Source: Magnetococcales bacterium (GTDB lineage: Bacteria > Pseudomonadota > Magnetococcia > Magnetococcales > Magnetaquicoccaceae). Taken from it: a stretch of DNA of 64,000 nucleotides. Shown piece after piece: positions 42,745 to 51,293 of this stretch. The notes under the pieces are model-generated. The model searched no databases, was not told the origin of the DNA, and saw nothing but the letters and a program-made list of their open reading frames with translations. The position numbers and the translations under genes were made by a program. Within the stretch, counting starts at the first letter, position 1. The number at the start of each line of letters is the position of its first letter. Where the stretch lies: positions 1 through 64,000 of the forward strand of contig JADFYM010000001.1 of NCBI GenBank assembly GCA_015233035.1, given 5' to 3'.

Positions 42745-45111
42745 ATGAAAGAAAAAATGATGCGTGTAACAACATTAAAAATCCGGGACAAAATTATCCT
42801 GGCCATATTTGTGCCATCGGTTCTCCTGATTGGTCTGGGAATTCTTGCCGTCTATACCCATGATCCGGCACAGATGGCAACGGTGTTCGCCTGGCTGCTC
42901 CCCCTCATCGGTATTTGGTTGCTGGCTGTTGGCGGATTGTTTATCCATTTCACGCTGCGCACCCTCAAACAAATCCGCGTCACCGTACAGGAAATGACCC
43001 AAGGCCGTTTGACCGCACGGGTTCCCCTGGCGGATCCCTCCGCAGGTGGGGATGAAATCAGCCAACTGGGCGCGCAGATCAATGCCCTGGCGGACAAAAT
43101 GGCCCATGTCATGACCATTGTCTCGCTCCATTCGGGCGGGGTCGTGGCCTGTGCCGCCGAACTGATGAAAGTGCGCGATTGGGTGAACGAGGACGCCCGC
43201 AATGCGCAGCAGGTGGTCCAAACGGTCTTGACACACAACACCATCCTGTCCCAGGAAATTGTCGGGGTCAAAGACTCGGTGACTCGCGCCACCCAAAGCA
43301 TCGAAAATATTTCCCTGGCCGCGAACGAAGTGGCCGAGAGTGTCTTTACCATTGCCTCCGGTACCGAAGAGGCCAGCGTCAACATTACCGCCATGGCAGC
43401 GGCCGCCGAAGAGATTACTGGCAACATTGGCGGAGTCAACCGGAGCCTCAGTCAGGTGGACGGTGCTGTCCGGGATGTCGCCACGGCGGTGCAGGACATG
43501 ACCCAGGCGTTGGGTGAAGTGCGCGAACGGTGTCAGGAAGCCAGTGAGGCCTCGGCCCAAACCGACAAGCGTGTCCGCGACAGCCAGGCCGTCATGGACA
43601 AATTATCCCTCGCGGCCAGGGAAATTGGCAAATTTGTCAAAATTATCAAAAATATTGCCGACCAGACCAGTCTGTTGGCCCTGAATGCCTCGGTCGAGGC
43701 TGCCGGAGCCGGTGAAGCGGGCAAAAGTTTTGCCGTGGTGGCCAACGAGGTCAAGGAACTGTCGCGCCAGACCGAGCAGGCCACCCGGATCATCCGGGAA
43801 AAGACGGAAGATATTACCGAAATCGCCGCCTCGGTGGCCATTGCCAACAAGGAAATTATTGCGGGCGTCAACAGCATCAACCAGGCCAACCAGGTCATCG
43901 CCTATGGGGTGGATGAGCAGACCACCGCCATTCGTGGCATTGCCGACTCCATGACCCGGGTCACGGGTGCAGCGGAGGAGGTCACCCGCAATGCCCAGGA
44001 ACTGGGGGTGGCGGCCCAGGATGTGGCCAGGGCGGCGTCCGAAGCCGCCCTGGGCACCTCGGAAGTGGCCCGTTCCGTCTCTGTGGTCTCTGTGTCGGCC
44101 TCGACGGTGGCCCAGGACAGCAGACGCGCCCTGGAACTGGCCCATACGGTCCTTCGTTCCGCCGAAAAAACCTACCAGGTTTCTTGTCTGGTGGACGAAC
44201 AGATGGTGGAGGCGGGGCGCACGGCCCATGTGATGCGCGCCTCTTCCTTGCAGTTTGACCGCATGGGTACTGTGTTGCAAGATGTCAGTGGTGCGCTCTA
44301 TGCGGCCCAAATGGAGGTGGAAATCGGCGCGCCCCTGTTCAACATCCGGGCCGCCAAAGACACCTGTTTGCAATGGCAAAGCAAGTTGGAACAGGCCATC
44401 GCGGGCAGAATCCCTCTCTCACCGGAAGAGGTGAGCCGTATCGACCAGACGGAATTCCAGCAATGGTTGCAAACGAAGGGCAAAAAACAGTTCAAGCACG
44501 CGCCGGTATTTCAGGCCTTGCTGACGGCACAAGAAACTTTGCACGGTGCCATCCGGCAGATTCTGGCAGCCCTGCAAGGCAAGGGTGGGGCGGACCACAA
44601 AAAGGCCGAGGGACATCTGCTCGAATTTTTGGCCGCCCGCCGCACCGTGTTTGGGTTGATGGATCAATTATACCAGGGCACTACCGAGTTGCATGCCGCA
44701 GAACAGCCCTTCATGGTATGGAGTGATTCATTCAACACCGGATTGCGGGATGTAGATAACGACCATCGCAAACTGGTCGATATGGTCAACCATCTCCACG
44801 TGGCCATGAAAAGAGGGGCCAGCAAGGAAGAGATGCAGGATATTCTGCAAAAATTGGCGGATTATACGGTGTTCCACTTTCAGCGTGAGGAAGAATATTT
44901 CGACAGGACCGGTTACCCGGAACGGGTGGCACACAAGGAGGAGCACAAAAAACTGGTGGGCTTGGCGGTGGACTTTATCCAACGTTTTGCAGCCGGGGAT
45001 TTCGCCATTGTCATCGACCTGATGGGTGCCTTGAAGGGGTGGCTGATTGGTCACATTCTGCATTCCGATGCCGCCTATGCGCCCTACCTGAAAGAGCATG
45101 GGATTCGCTAG
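42745..45111 (+). CDS. Methyl-accepting chemotaxis protein with CZB-like and hemerythrin domains
   Basis: The 788-residue product has two membrane segments (about 17-37 and 46-69) joined by only about eight residues, so it has no periplasmic sensor. A HAMP domain follows, then the signalling hairpin with its tip near 315 (LALNASVEAAGAGEAG). Residues about 500-648 look like a chemoreceptor zinc-binding (CZB) domain that has lost ligands: C541 replaces the first His before W544, Q596 replaces the first His of HxxxH, and H600 is kept. The C-terminus (about 657-788) is a complete bacteriohemerythrin with NDHRKL, FHFQREEEYF, HKEEH and HILHSD. It should sense oxygen or redox through a di-iron site in the cytoplasm. 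The ATG at 42745 is used; starts at 42757 or 42760 are possible. Confidence 0.93.
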   Translation: MKEKMMRVTTLKIRDKIILAIFVPSVLLIGLGILAVYTHDPAQMATVFAWLLPLIGIWLLAVGGLFIHFTLRTLKQIRVTVQEMTQGRLTARVPLADPSAGGDEISQLGAQINALADKMAHVMTIVSLHSGGVVACAAELMKVRDWVNEDARNAQQVVQTVLTHNTILSQEIVGVKDSVTRATQSIENISLAANEVAESVFTIASGTEEASVNITAMAAAAEEITGNIGGVNRSLSQVDGAVRDVATAVQDMTQALGEVRERCQEASEASAQTDKRVRDSQAVMDKLSLAAREIGKFVKIIKNIADQTSLLALNASVEAAGAGEAGKSFAVVANEVKELSRQTEQATRIIREKTEDITEIAASVAIANKEIIAGVNSINQANQVIAYGVDEQTTAIRGIADSMTRVTGAAEEVTRNAQELGVAAQDVARAASEAALGTSEVARSVSVVSVSASTVAQDSRRALELAHTVLRSAEKTYQVSCLVDEQMVEAGRTAHVMRASSLQFDRMGTVLQDVSGALYAAQMEVEIGAPLFNIRAAKDTCLQWQSKLEQAIAGRIPLSPEEVSRIDQTEFQQWLQTKGKKQFKHAPVFQALLTAQETLHGAIRQILAALQGKGGADHKKAEGHLLEFLAARRTVFGLMDQLYQGTTELHAAEQPFMVWSDSFNTGLRDVDNDHRKLVDMVNHLHVAMKRGASKEEMQDILQKLADYTVFHFQREEEYFDRTGYPERVAHKEEHKKLVGLAVDFIQRFAAGDFAIVIDLMGALKGWLIGHILHSDAAYAPYLKEHGIR

Positions 45112-45146
45112 AGATCTCTTGGGGGGTACTGTACATTGGCAGGGGT

Positions 45147-45214
45147 CCAGGGGGATTATCCCCCTGGTGGGGTCCAGGGGCAAAGCCCCTGGTGGGGTGC
45201 GGGGCGAAGCCCCG
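45147..45214. repeat. Triple stem-loop repeat (module 3), copy 2
   Basis: The hairpins CCAGGGGG/CCCCCTGG (45147-45167), CCAGGGGC/GCCCCTGG (45174-45192) and CGGGGC/GCCCCG (45200-45214) mirror those at 2143-2210 in inverse orientation. They begin 36 bases after the receptor stop codon and may end its transcript. Confidence 0.75.
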
Positions 45215-45256
45215 GAATGAGGTTGCCGGGGCAAGCGGGGTTACTGGACACCTCTT

Positions 45257-45284
45257 CTGGGGAGGCAAAGAACCGCCTCCCCAG
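45257..45284. repeat. GC-rich hairpin (module 1), copy 2
   Basis: The arms CTGGGGAGGC (45257-45266) and GCCTCCCCAG (45275-45284) are the inverse-oriented match of the hairpin at 1463-1490. The flanking bases ACCCCTCCACC also match the other copy. Confidence 0.7.
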
Positions 45285-45294
45285 ACCCCTCCAC

Positions 45295-45450
45295 CTTGTT
45301 TCGGCCATTCCAGTCAGAACCCTGGATTCCCGCCTTCGCGGGAATGACGAGCGAATTTCGTGTCATACCCATTCCCGTCATGCCCGCGAAGGCGGGCATC
45401 CAGGAGAGTTCAAAGGTTTAGCTGGATTCCCGCTTTCGCGGGAATGACGG
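45295..45450. repeat. Truncated MITE-like element, copy 3
   Basis: The left end reads CCTTGTTTCGGCC and lacks the middle of the inverted-repeat end. The inner palindromes are kept (ATTCCC-N8-GGGAAT at 45326-45345), and a further ATTCCC-N8-GGGAAT lies at 45426-45445. The right end seen in the other two copies is missing. Confidence 0.65.
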
Positions 45451-45499
45451 AATCAGGCATTTTGCAATTACCTCTCATTCCATGTGTTCGTCAATACGC

Positions 45500-45844
45500 T
45501 CACGTCCCCTTCTCTTTGACCCGCATTTTATTCAACAACCCGTGAAACACATCATGGGAGATGGCCATGCCAAACTTGGCGGGATGATCGGTAATCTGCA
45601 AGGCCAACCCTTCGGCTGTTTTGCGCACCACCTGACAGGAAAAGAGATGAACCTCGTCTCCCGATGTCAACTGCAAAGTTCCCTTTTCCCCGATCATCAC
45701 ATCCGGCCCCGCCTCTTCCGGCACAAAAAACAGACCGGTCAGTGAGACATCTCTGGAAGAACCATAAAACTGCCGCTCCTCGTCAATTTCCAGCTTCAGT
45801 GATTTGTTGTGCGTATAGCGTTCTTTCTCGCGATTACCGTTCAT
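45500..45844 (-). CDS. PilZ domain protein
   Basis: The 114-residue product is a single PilZ domain, the common c-di-GMP receptor. The N-terminal RxxxR motif appears as REKERY, and the second motif (D/N-x-S-x-x-G) as DVSLTG. The ATG at 45844 is chosen over the one two codons earlier, because GAGGAA lies six bases before it. It follows a single-domain receiver gene by 24 bases, so the two probably form one transcript that ties c-di-GMP level to motility or adhesion. The partner is unknown. Confidence 0.85.
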   Translation of the reverse strand: MNGNREKERYTHNKSLKLEIDEERQFYGSSRDVSLTGLFFVPEEAGPDVMIGEKGTLQLTSGDEVHLFSCQVVRKTAEGLALQITDHPAKFGMAISHDVFHGLLNKMRVKEKGT

Positions 45845-45868
45845 AAGCATTTCCTCTTCGATGTGGCA

Positions 45869-46285
45869 TCATGCTGGATTGCTTGGCCCGCAATCCAGCT
45901 TGTATTCCCGCAGCTTGTCAAACAACACACTTTGACGGACGGGTTTGGTAATATAATCCGTGCAGCGGCCTTTGAAAAATGCCTCCACAACCTGGGACTC
46001 GGTATCCAGAGCGGACACCATGAAGATCACGACCTCCTGGGTATCCGTCACGCCGTGTTCCTGCTCATAGGCTCGAATGCTTTTCAGGGCATCCTGCCCG
46101 TTCATCTCCGGCATCATGATATCCAGCAGCACCAGATCATAGGGCAACCCATCATCCAATGCCACCATGAAGGCCTCCACCGCCTCCCGACCATCCACCG
46201 CCAGATCGCACTCCCCAACCGACTTCAGCATTTGCTGCAACAATATTCTGTTGTGTGGTTCATCGTCCACAATCAGGATGCGCAT
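45869..46285 (-). CDS. Single-domain response regulator (CheY-like)
   Basis: The 138-residue product has only a receiver domain: acidic pocket VDDE, phospho-Asp in LVLLDIMMPEMNG, Ser in MVSALD, and Lys in ITKPVRQS. The C-terminal residues after the last helix are short and carry no DNA-binding output. It is the middle gene of a minus-strand group with the CheZ-like coiled-coil protein upstream and PilZ downstream. It is a likely phosphorylation target for the hybrid kinases nearby and a possible substrate of the upstream CheZ-like protein; both are inferences. Confidence 0.9.
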   Translation of the reverse strand: MRILIVDDEPHNRILLQQMLKSVGECDLAVDGREAVEAFMVALDDGLPYDLVLLDIMMPEMNGQDALKSIRAYEQEHGVTDTQEVVIFMVSALDTESQVVEAFFKGRCTDYITKPVRQSVLFDKLREYKLDCGPSNPA

Positions 46286-46345
46286 ACAGTCCTCCTTCTC
46301 TTTTGTGCCAGCCTATAATGGGGGTTGGATCTCGGTCGTGACGGC

Positions 46346-48055
46346 CTAGAACATTTCAAACCCATCACCATCCTCTTCCACAACCTCCCCGCCCAGCACG
46401 GCCCCATGCGCCTTGCGCTCTCTGGCCATGGTATAGAGACTGGCCAAATCTGAAAACTCCTCAGTCAGACTGGAAAGATCCCCCTCCACGCTACTCAAGA
46501 CCTCGCCACCGACCATTTCCGGCAACAGTTCCTGTACACGATGGATGACATGGTCTGTCCCTTTCTTGATGGGATCGTGAAAATCCATCCCCGCTACCAG
46601 CAGTCTGATCTGGACAATAATGGACTGGGTCTCGCTGATAATTTCGTTGAATATGGTCAACACGTCCCCATGGTCGGCATCCATTTGTTGTGCCCGCAAC
46701 GGCACGCGACGCAGCAAAGTGATCGCCCGCATGATTCTTGGCGTGGATTTTTCCGAATAACTCAACCCGATATCCTGCAACTGGGTGGTTACATCGAGCA
46801 GACGATGATTTTGCACGACCCCTTCGCTTTGGATCCGGGCCATCAACCGACTGATGGTCGTCGTCAGCGTGGCCACCCGTTGATTGTTTTTGCTCTCCAG
46901 AGTGGCCAATAATTTATCCAGACGGTGTGCGGTCAGGATCAACATTTCAAAAGCCCGCTTGGTCTGGAAAAAGGTGTTTTCTGTCTTGGAAAAGTTGCGC
47001 AGCAATTCGATGGAAAAATTGTCGTCAAAGATGCTCAAACGCAACAATGCCCCCAGCAGGTAGGAGAGATCCGCACTGTTCCCGCTAAAAATCATGGCAT
47101 CGTCACGGGTGGCAATCATCCCTTTTTTCCGTTCCCCGGCAATCTCTTCTATGCGTCCCAGGTGCTGGTGTAACGAGAGAACCGCCTCCACCAGATCCTT
47201 GCAGAGATCTTCCAGTTGTTCCATGGCAATACGGGCCGCAATGGCTGCCCAGCGTTTGTCCGCCACTTTCAGTTTGGCAGCACTCAGACGCTGTTCAATC
47301 CGTCCCATGGTGGCGAGCACATGTTCCAGCCTTTGGGCTGTGATGTCATCAAATTGAATGGCCTGCATCATGTCAAAAATAATACGATTGACTTGAGAGG
47401 CCTGACCTTCCAATCCTTCGCAACTGTGACTCATGGTCTGAATCTGGTCGGTCATCTGCTTCATGAGGGCGGTGGAACGGGCCTTGAGCGTGAAAAAATA
47501 GTGCTCGGAGGTCTCCAGATCGGCTGACAAACGACGGGAGGTACTGCCCAGCAACGTGGCGGATTCCTGAGTGGAAAGAATAATCTCTCGAATCAAGGTG
47601 CGAATCTGGGCGACCAGACTGTCCACAATGGTACCCAGCGTCTGCCGTTCCAACTCGGCCCCAACCTGCATCTTGATCTGATCAGCCATGGCGGGCAGCA
47701 AGGCATCCTGTTCCAGATCCAGGGCCCAGGAGGTGATCTGGTGCAACTGTTCTTGAATCGTGGACTGCTGTTCAACCAACTCCGCAATCCCTTGCAGCAC
47801 GGCCTTGGTTTCCTGGTCGATGCGGCGATAATCTTCCTGTAACTGTTTGATGCCCAAATTGTTATCACGCGGAGACAACCGTTCCTGCACCGAGAAGGCC
47901 TGCGTGGCCGCCGAGGCGAAACCGACGGAAAAATTGCCCATTTGTTCGGTCACCTGCGCAAAGCCCGCTTTGCTGACGCCGGACAACTTTTCCAACAGGC
48001 TTTTCAGCTTCTGAAACCGGGCAATGGGGGTTGGGCCAGCATCGGATATCGTCAT
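46346..48055 (-). CDS. Coiled-coil protein with CheZ-like motif
   Basis: The 569-residue product is almost wholly helical and lacks membrane segments. I do not recognise a named family for the full length. Around residues 230-250 the segment IQFDDITAQRLEHV has the spacing of the CheZ active site (FQDLTGQ, catalytic Asp and Gln four apart), giving D237 and Q241. A related segment in the second half (MDFHDPIKKGTDHV) has the Asp but not the Gln, which suggests an internal duplication. The C-terminus is acidic and ends GFEMF, similar in style to the CheY-binding tail of CheZ. Upstream of a CheY-like gene on the same strand, it could dephosphorylate that receiver. The function is an inference. Confidence 0.6.
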   Translation of the reverse strand: MTISDAGPTPIARFQKLKSLLEKLSGVSKAGFAQVTEQMGNFSVGFASAATQAFSVQERLSPRDNNLGIKQLQEDYRRIDQETKAVLQGIAELVEQQSTIQEQLHQITSWALDLEQDALLPAMADQIKMQVGAELERQTLGTIVDSLVAQIRTLIREIILSTQESATLLGSTSRRLSADLETSEHYFFTLKARSTALMKQMTDQIQTMSHSCEGLEGQASQVNRIIFDMMQAIQFDDITAQRLEHVLATMGRIEQRLSAAKLKVADKRWAAIAARIAMEQLEDLCKDLVEAVLSLHQHLGRIEEIAGERKKGMIATRDDAMIFSGNSADLSYLLGALLRLSIFDDNFSIELLRNFSKTENTFFQTKRAFEMLILTAHRLDKLLATLESKNNQRVATLTTTISRLMARIQSEGVVQNHRLLDVTTQLQDIGLSYSEKSTPRIMRAITLLRRVPLRAQQMDADHGDVLTIFNEIISETQSIIVQIRLLVAGMDFHDPIKKGTDHVIHRVQELLPEMVGGEVLSSVEGDLSSLTEEFSDLASLYTMARERKAHGAVLGGEVVEEDGDGFEMF

Positions 48056-48210
48056 GGTGTCTCTCCTCGGTCACTCATTCAATACGGCGTTGCGCAAAAA
48101 GCCTCTCTCTTGTGAGAGACTCTACCGCGTTACCTCGCGCGAGTAAAGCGTGCTCATTCACAATCGGAATCCAACAGGCAAGAAAATGCCTGTTGGGGGG
48201 GCACGCACGA

Positions 48211-48236
48211 CCAGGGCAATCCAACTTTTGCCCTGG
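48211..48236. promoter_or_regulatory. Inverted repeat between divergent genes
   Basis: CCAGGGCAA (48211-48219) and TTGCCCTGG (48228-48236) are perfect arms with an 8-base centre. The site lies in the 281-base region between the CheZ-like gene and the Hsp70-like gene and could be an operator for either. Confidence 0.4.
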
Positions 48237-48336
48237 TGCAATGACAGTTTCCTCTTCTAATCCCCCCTGTGGATGGTGTACACTGGCCGCCTGCCGTTGG
48301 TCGTTTGCTGTGGTCTCTACCGTCGAGGACAAGGAT

Positions 48337-51291
48337 ATGAAAGTACAGAAGGTCTGGGTTCGTCACACACACTTGGCCCAACCCACGCCAGCCCGTACCC
48401 ATGCGGGATTGGAAAACCGACAACGTCTCCTGCGACAGGAAATCCTGGATCTGTTGTTGCGCGACCGTTTTGTCTCTTTTATCAAATATCCCGATATTGT
48501 TTTCGATAATCAGTTAAACTGCCTGTGGTGGCTGCGGGGTTTCCAGGCCCCGGAGAGCGCGGTCTTTGAACAGGTTGCCCGGCTCAAGGTGCATACCTTC
48601 CAGCATTGGGAGGTGCCCACCGCCGAAGAACTGCGCCTCATCCTGCATCAACCATTGATCAAAAAAAATATCGCATTGCAAAATAAAATGGTCTGTTCAT
48701 CCACCCTGGACCACACGCAACACCATTATCAAACGCTCGCCATCGGTCGCGGTCCTCAACACGATTCAACACAAAAAGCGGCCAGCAACGAAGAGGTCGA
48801 TTTGTTGATCATTCCCGTGCATCATATTTCGCAACGGGATATTTTTTCCTTTATCGTCTCCTCGGCCCTGTTTCCCATGGGCATTCCCGCCTTGCAAGAA
48901 AAATTGAGCACCCTCTATCAGTTGACCATGGCCTGCAACAATGAGCGGAAAGAGTTGACCACCCCTTCGCAAGCCGAGTTGAAACGTTATTTTCTGGAAG
49001 GAGATTTTGTCCGCGCCCGTTTGCCTGTTCTGGAAGAAGCCTATTTGCAGGACACCAAGAAAGGTTTGTGGGAGTTATACCAGCCCAGACCGCCCCTGGG
49101 CAAAGATTGGTTGGAAATCCGCCTGCAGGAATCCTGGGAGGCACGCAACCCGGAACGGGATGTGCGCAAAGGGGCCGTGGCCATCGATTTTGGAACCAGT
49201 TCCACCGTGGTGGCCTGTCGCGAACAGGGCAAAACCACCCTGTTGCGGGTCGGCATGGCCGACTTTTTCCGCAAGCCCACCCCGGAAGATTATCAAAATC
49301 CGACCATCATGGAGTGGATCAATCTGCCCAATTTGATGGCCGCCTGGAACGCCGAGGCCTATCGGCCCCTGGTGCGTTGGGATGATTTTCATTTTTCCCA
49401 CGCGGCACTGGCCAGTTATCGGCAAAACGAGGCCGACCAGCGCATTGCCGCCAGCATCCTGACCAATATCAAGCAGGGACCGCTCCTGGACAAAGGCAAC
49501 CAGCCCCCCCCCCGCATCACCGATCAGACCACCGGGGCCGACATCGAACTGTGTGCCACCGCATCGCAAATGCCCGTCCACGGACAGCGCATTTCGGTCT
49601 CCAACAGCGACCCTCTGGATCCGATCGAACTGTACGCCTACTACCTGGGCCTGTTTATCAACAACCGTTCCAGCGGCCTGTTTCTGGAATATTATATGAC
49701 ATTTCCGGTCACTTATCCCAAAAAGGTCAAACGGCGTATCCTGACCTCCTTTGCCCGTGGCCTGATGCGCAGTCTGCCCCTTTCCTTGATGGACAGTCCC
49801 GTCATTCAGATGTTTTCCGTGCGGGAAGAGGCCTCCGAACCCACCGCCTATGCCGCCTGTGCCCTGGCAGAACTGGGGATCCAGCCCACGGCAACCGGAA
49901 CGGCCTTTGCCGTGTTTGACTTTGGGGGGGGCAGCACCGATTTTGACTTCGGTCTCTACCGGTTGCCCACAGCCAAGGAGGGCGAACGGGGGTATGAACA
50001 GGTCATCGAACATTTTGGTGCCAGCGGTGATATGTACCTGGGCGGAGAAAATCTGGTCCACCATATCGCCTTCCTGACCTTTATCCACAATCTGGATGTG
50101 TGCCGGAAGTTGCAGGTTTCCTTTACCTCTCCCCCGGAAGCGGAAAGCTTTCCCGGTCATGAACTCTTCATCGACCGTTCCCATACCGCCCAGACCAATA
50201 CCACCCTGTTGATGGCCAAGGTACGCCATCTGTGGGAAAATTTTCAGTGGCCCACCGCCAGCGAATCGGCCAACGGCCAAAAGATCGGTCGTCGCCGGGA
50301 ATCGGATCTCATCGGCGATGTGCTGCATCACGCCATCATCGACACCGACTTCACCCTGGACCACGCCATTCCCTGTTTCGCCGAAGCGGACAATCGGCTC
50401 CCCATCACGCTGGAATTGTTAAACCGCAAACGGGAAAAGGTGTCCGCCCAGTTGGTCGTTGACCGGAACGCCATCAACCAGTTTTTGGTCAAAAGAGTCG
50501 GCAAGGGCATTTATCCCTTTTTCATCGCCATGCACCAAGCCTTTGCCCGTCGAGGGGCCTTGCCGAAAGAGATCCATATCCTCCAGGCAGGCAACGCCAG
50601 TCGGGCACTGCTGGTACAGGCACTCTACGCCATGCTGTTGCAACAAAACATGTTTCGTTGGACACCGCCCACCGAGGGGACCAAGGCGAACCCGGTCATG
50701 GAAGAGATCCGCAACTCTCTGCCTCTGTTTGATCCCTCGGCCCGGGTCCAGTTTATCGTGCATCGACCGCCAGCCGGTGATCCCAATGATCCCTACCGGC
50801 CCACGGCCAAGACCGGTGTCGCCATTGGTCTGCTCAAGTTGATCCCCGGCGAGACATTGCTGGCTCTCCATACCACCAGCAGACACCGCCCCACGGAGAA
50901 GGGCAAACCGGGAAGCTCTGCTCCCATCGTCGAAAGTCTCCAGGAGTCGCCCTTCCATCTGTATGTGGGCCGCCTGAAAAAAGGATGTTTCCAGCCGGTA
51001 TTGCTGCAAAATGATCCCTATGGGGAATGGCGTGAACTCGGAACGCCCACCCGGCGGGCCTTCACCCTGGTCTTTTCCACCTCTCCCCGGTCTGTCTTTG
51101 GCGCACTGCCACGCGGTACCCCGGAATTGCGCGAGAAAACCCTGACCTTTCGCATGGGCCTGGAGCGGAAACAGTTGTTCATCCAGGCGGTGGCACCGAC
51201 TTCTGTAGAAATATGCCTGGCCGACTCCCTGGAACAGCTCCTCCAGCGACCCGAAGAAGCACTCGCACGACAGGTGATGGATCTGACCTGA
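48337..51291 (+). CDS. Large Hsp70/actin-fold ATPase, function unknown
   Basis: The 984-residue product carries the ATP-binding signatures of the Hsp70/actin/sugar kinase fold. Phosphate 1 is AIDFGTSSTVVA (about 282-293), phosphate 2 FDFGGGSTDFDFG (about 526-538), and an adenosine-type motif LQAGNASRALL lies near 748. The first 275 residues and the C-terminal 200 are not Hsp70-like and unknown to me. It is longer than DnaK (about 640) and lacks the substrate-binding domain pattern. The ATG at 48337 follows GAGGACAAGG; the frame is open upstream but without a good start. It stands alone between a CheZ-like gene and the chemotaxis cluster and converges with the next gene two bases away. A chaperone, filament or assembly role cannot be decided. 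Confidence 0.75.
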   Translation: MKVQKVWVRHTHLAQPTPARTHAGLENRQRLLRQEILDLLLRDRFVSFIKYPDIVFDNQLNCLWWLRGFQAPESAVFEQVARLKVHTFQHWEVPTAEELRLILHQPLIKKNIALQNKMVCSSTLDHTQHHYQTLAIGRGPQHDSTQKAASNEEVDLLIIPVHHISQRDIFSFIVSSALFPMGIPALQEKLSTLYQLTMACNNERKELTTPSQAELKRYFLEGDFVRARLPVLEEAYLQDTKKGLWELYQPRPPLGKDWLEIRLQESWEARNPERDVRKGAVAIDFGTSSTVVACREQGKTTLLRVGMADFFRKPTPEDYQNPTIMEWINLPNLMAAWNAEAYRPLVRWDDFHFSHAALASYRQNEADQRIAASILTNIKQGPLLDKGNQPPPRITDQTTGADIELCATASQMPVHGQRISVSNSDPLDPIELYAYYLGLFINNRSSGLFLEYYMTFPVTYPKKVKRRILTSFARGLMRSLPLSLMDSPVIQMFSVREEASEPTAYAACALAELGIQPTATGTAFAVFDFGGGSTDFDFGLYRLPTAKEGERGYEQVIEHFGASGDMYLGGENLVHHIAFLTFIHNLDVCRKLQVSFTSPPEAESFPGHELFIDRSHTAQTNTTLLMAKVRHLWENFQWPTASESANGQKIGRRRESDLIGDVLHHAIIDTDFTLDHAIPCFAEADNRLPITLELLNRKREKVSAQLVVDRNAINQFLVKRVGKGIYPFFIAMHQAFARRGALPKEIHILQAGNASRALLVQALYAMLLQQNMFRWTPPTEGTKANPVMEEIRNSLPLFDPSARVQFIVHRPPAGDPNDPYRPTAKTGVAIGLLKLIPGETLLALHTTSRHRPTEKGKPGSSAPIVESLQESPFHLYVGRLKKGCFQPVLLQNDPYGEWRELGTPTRRAFTLVFSTSPRSVFGALPRGTPELREKTLTFRMGLERKQLFIQAVAPTSVEICLADSLEQLLQRPEEALARQVMDLT

Positions 51292-51293
51292 TA

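Larger units (their letters stand above)
45112..45499. other. Repeat-filled gap after the receptor gene
   Basis: The 388 bases consist mostly of the triple stem-loop (45147-45214), the GC-rich hairpin (45257-45284) and a truncated MITE-like element (about 45295-45450). No gene is seen. Confidence 0.75.

Noticed and set aside
43685-44233. Pro/Arg-rich plus-strand frames inside the receptor gene
   Set aside because: Out-of-frame shadows of the receptor signalling domain.
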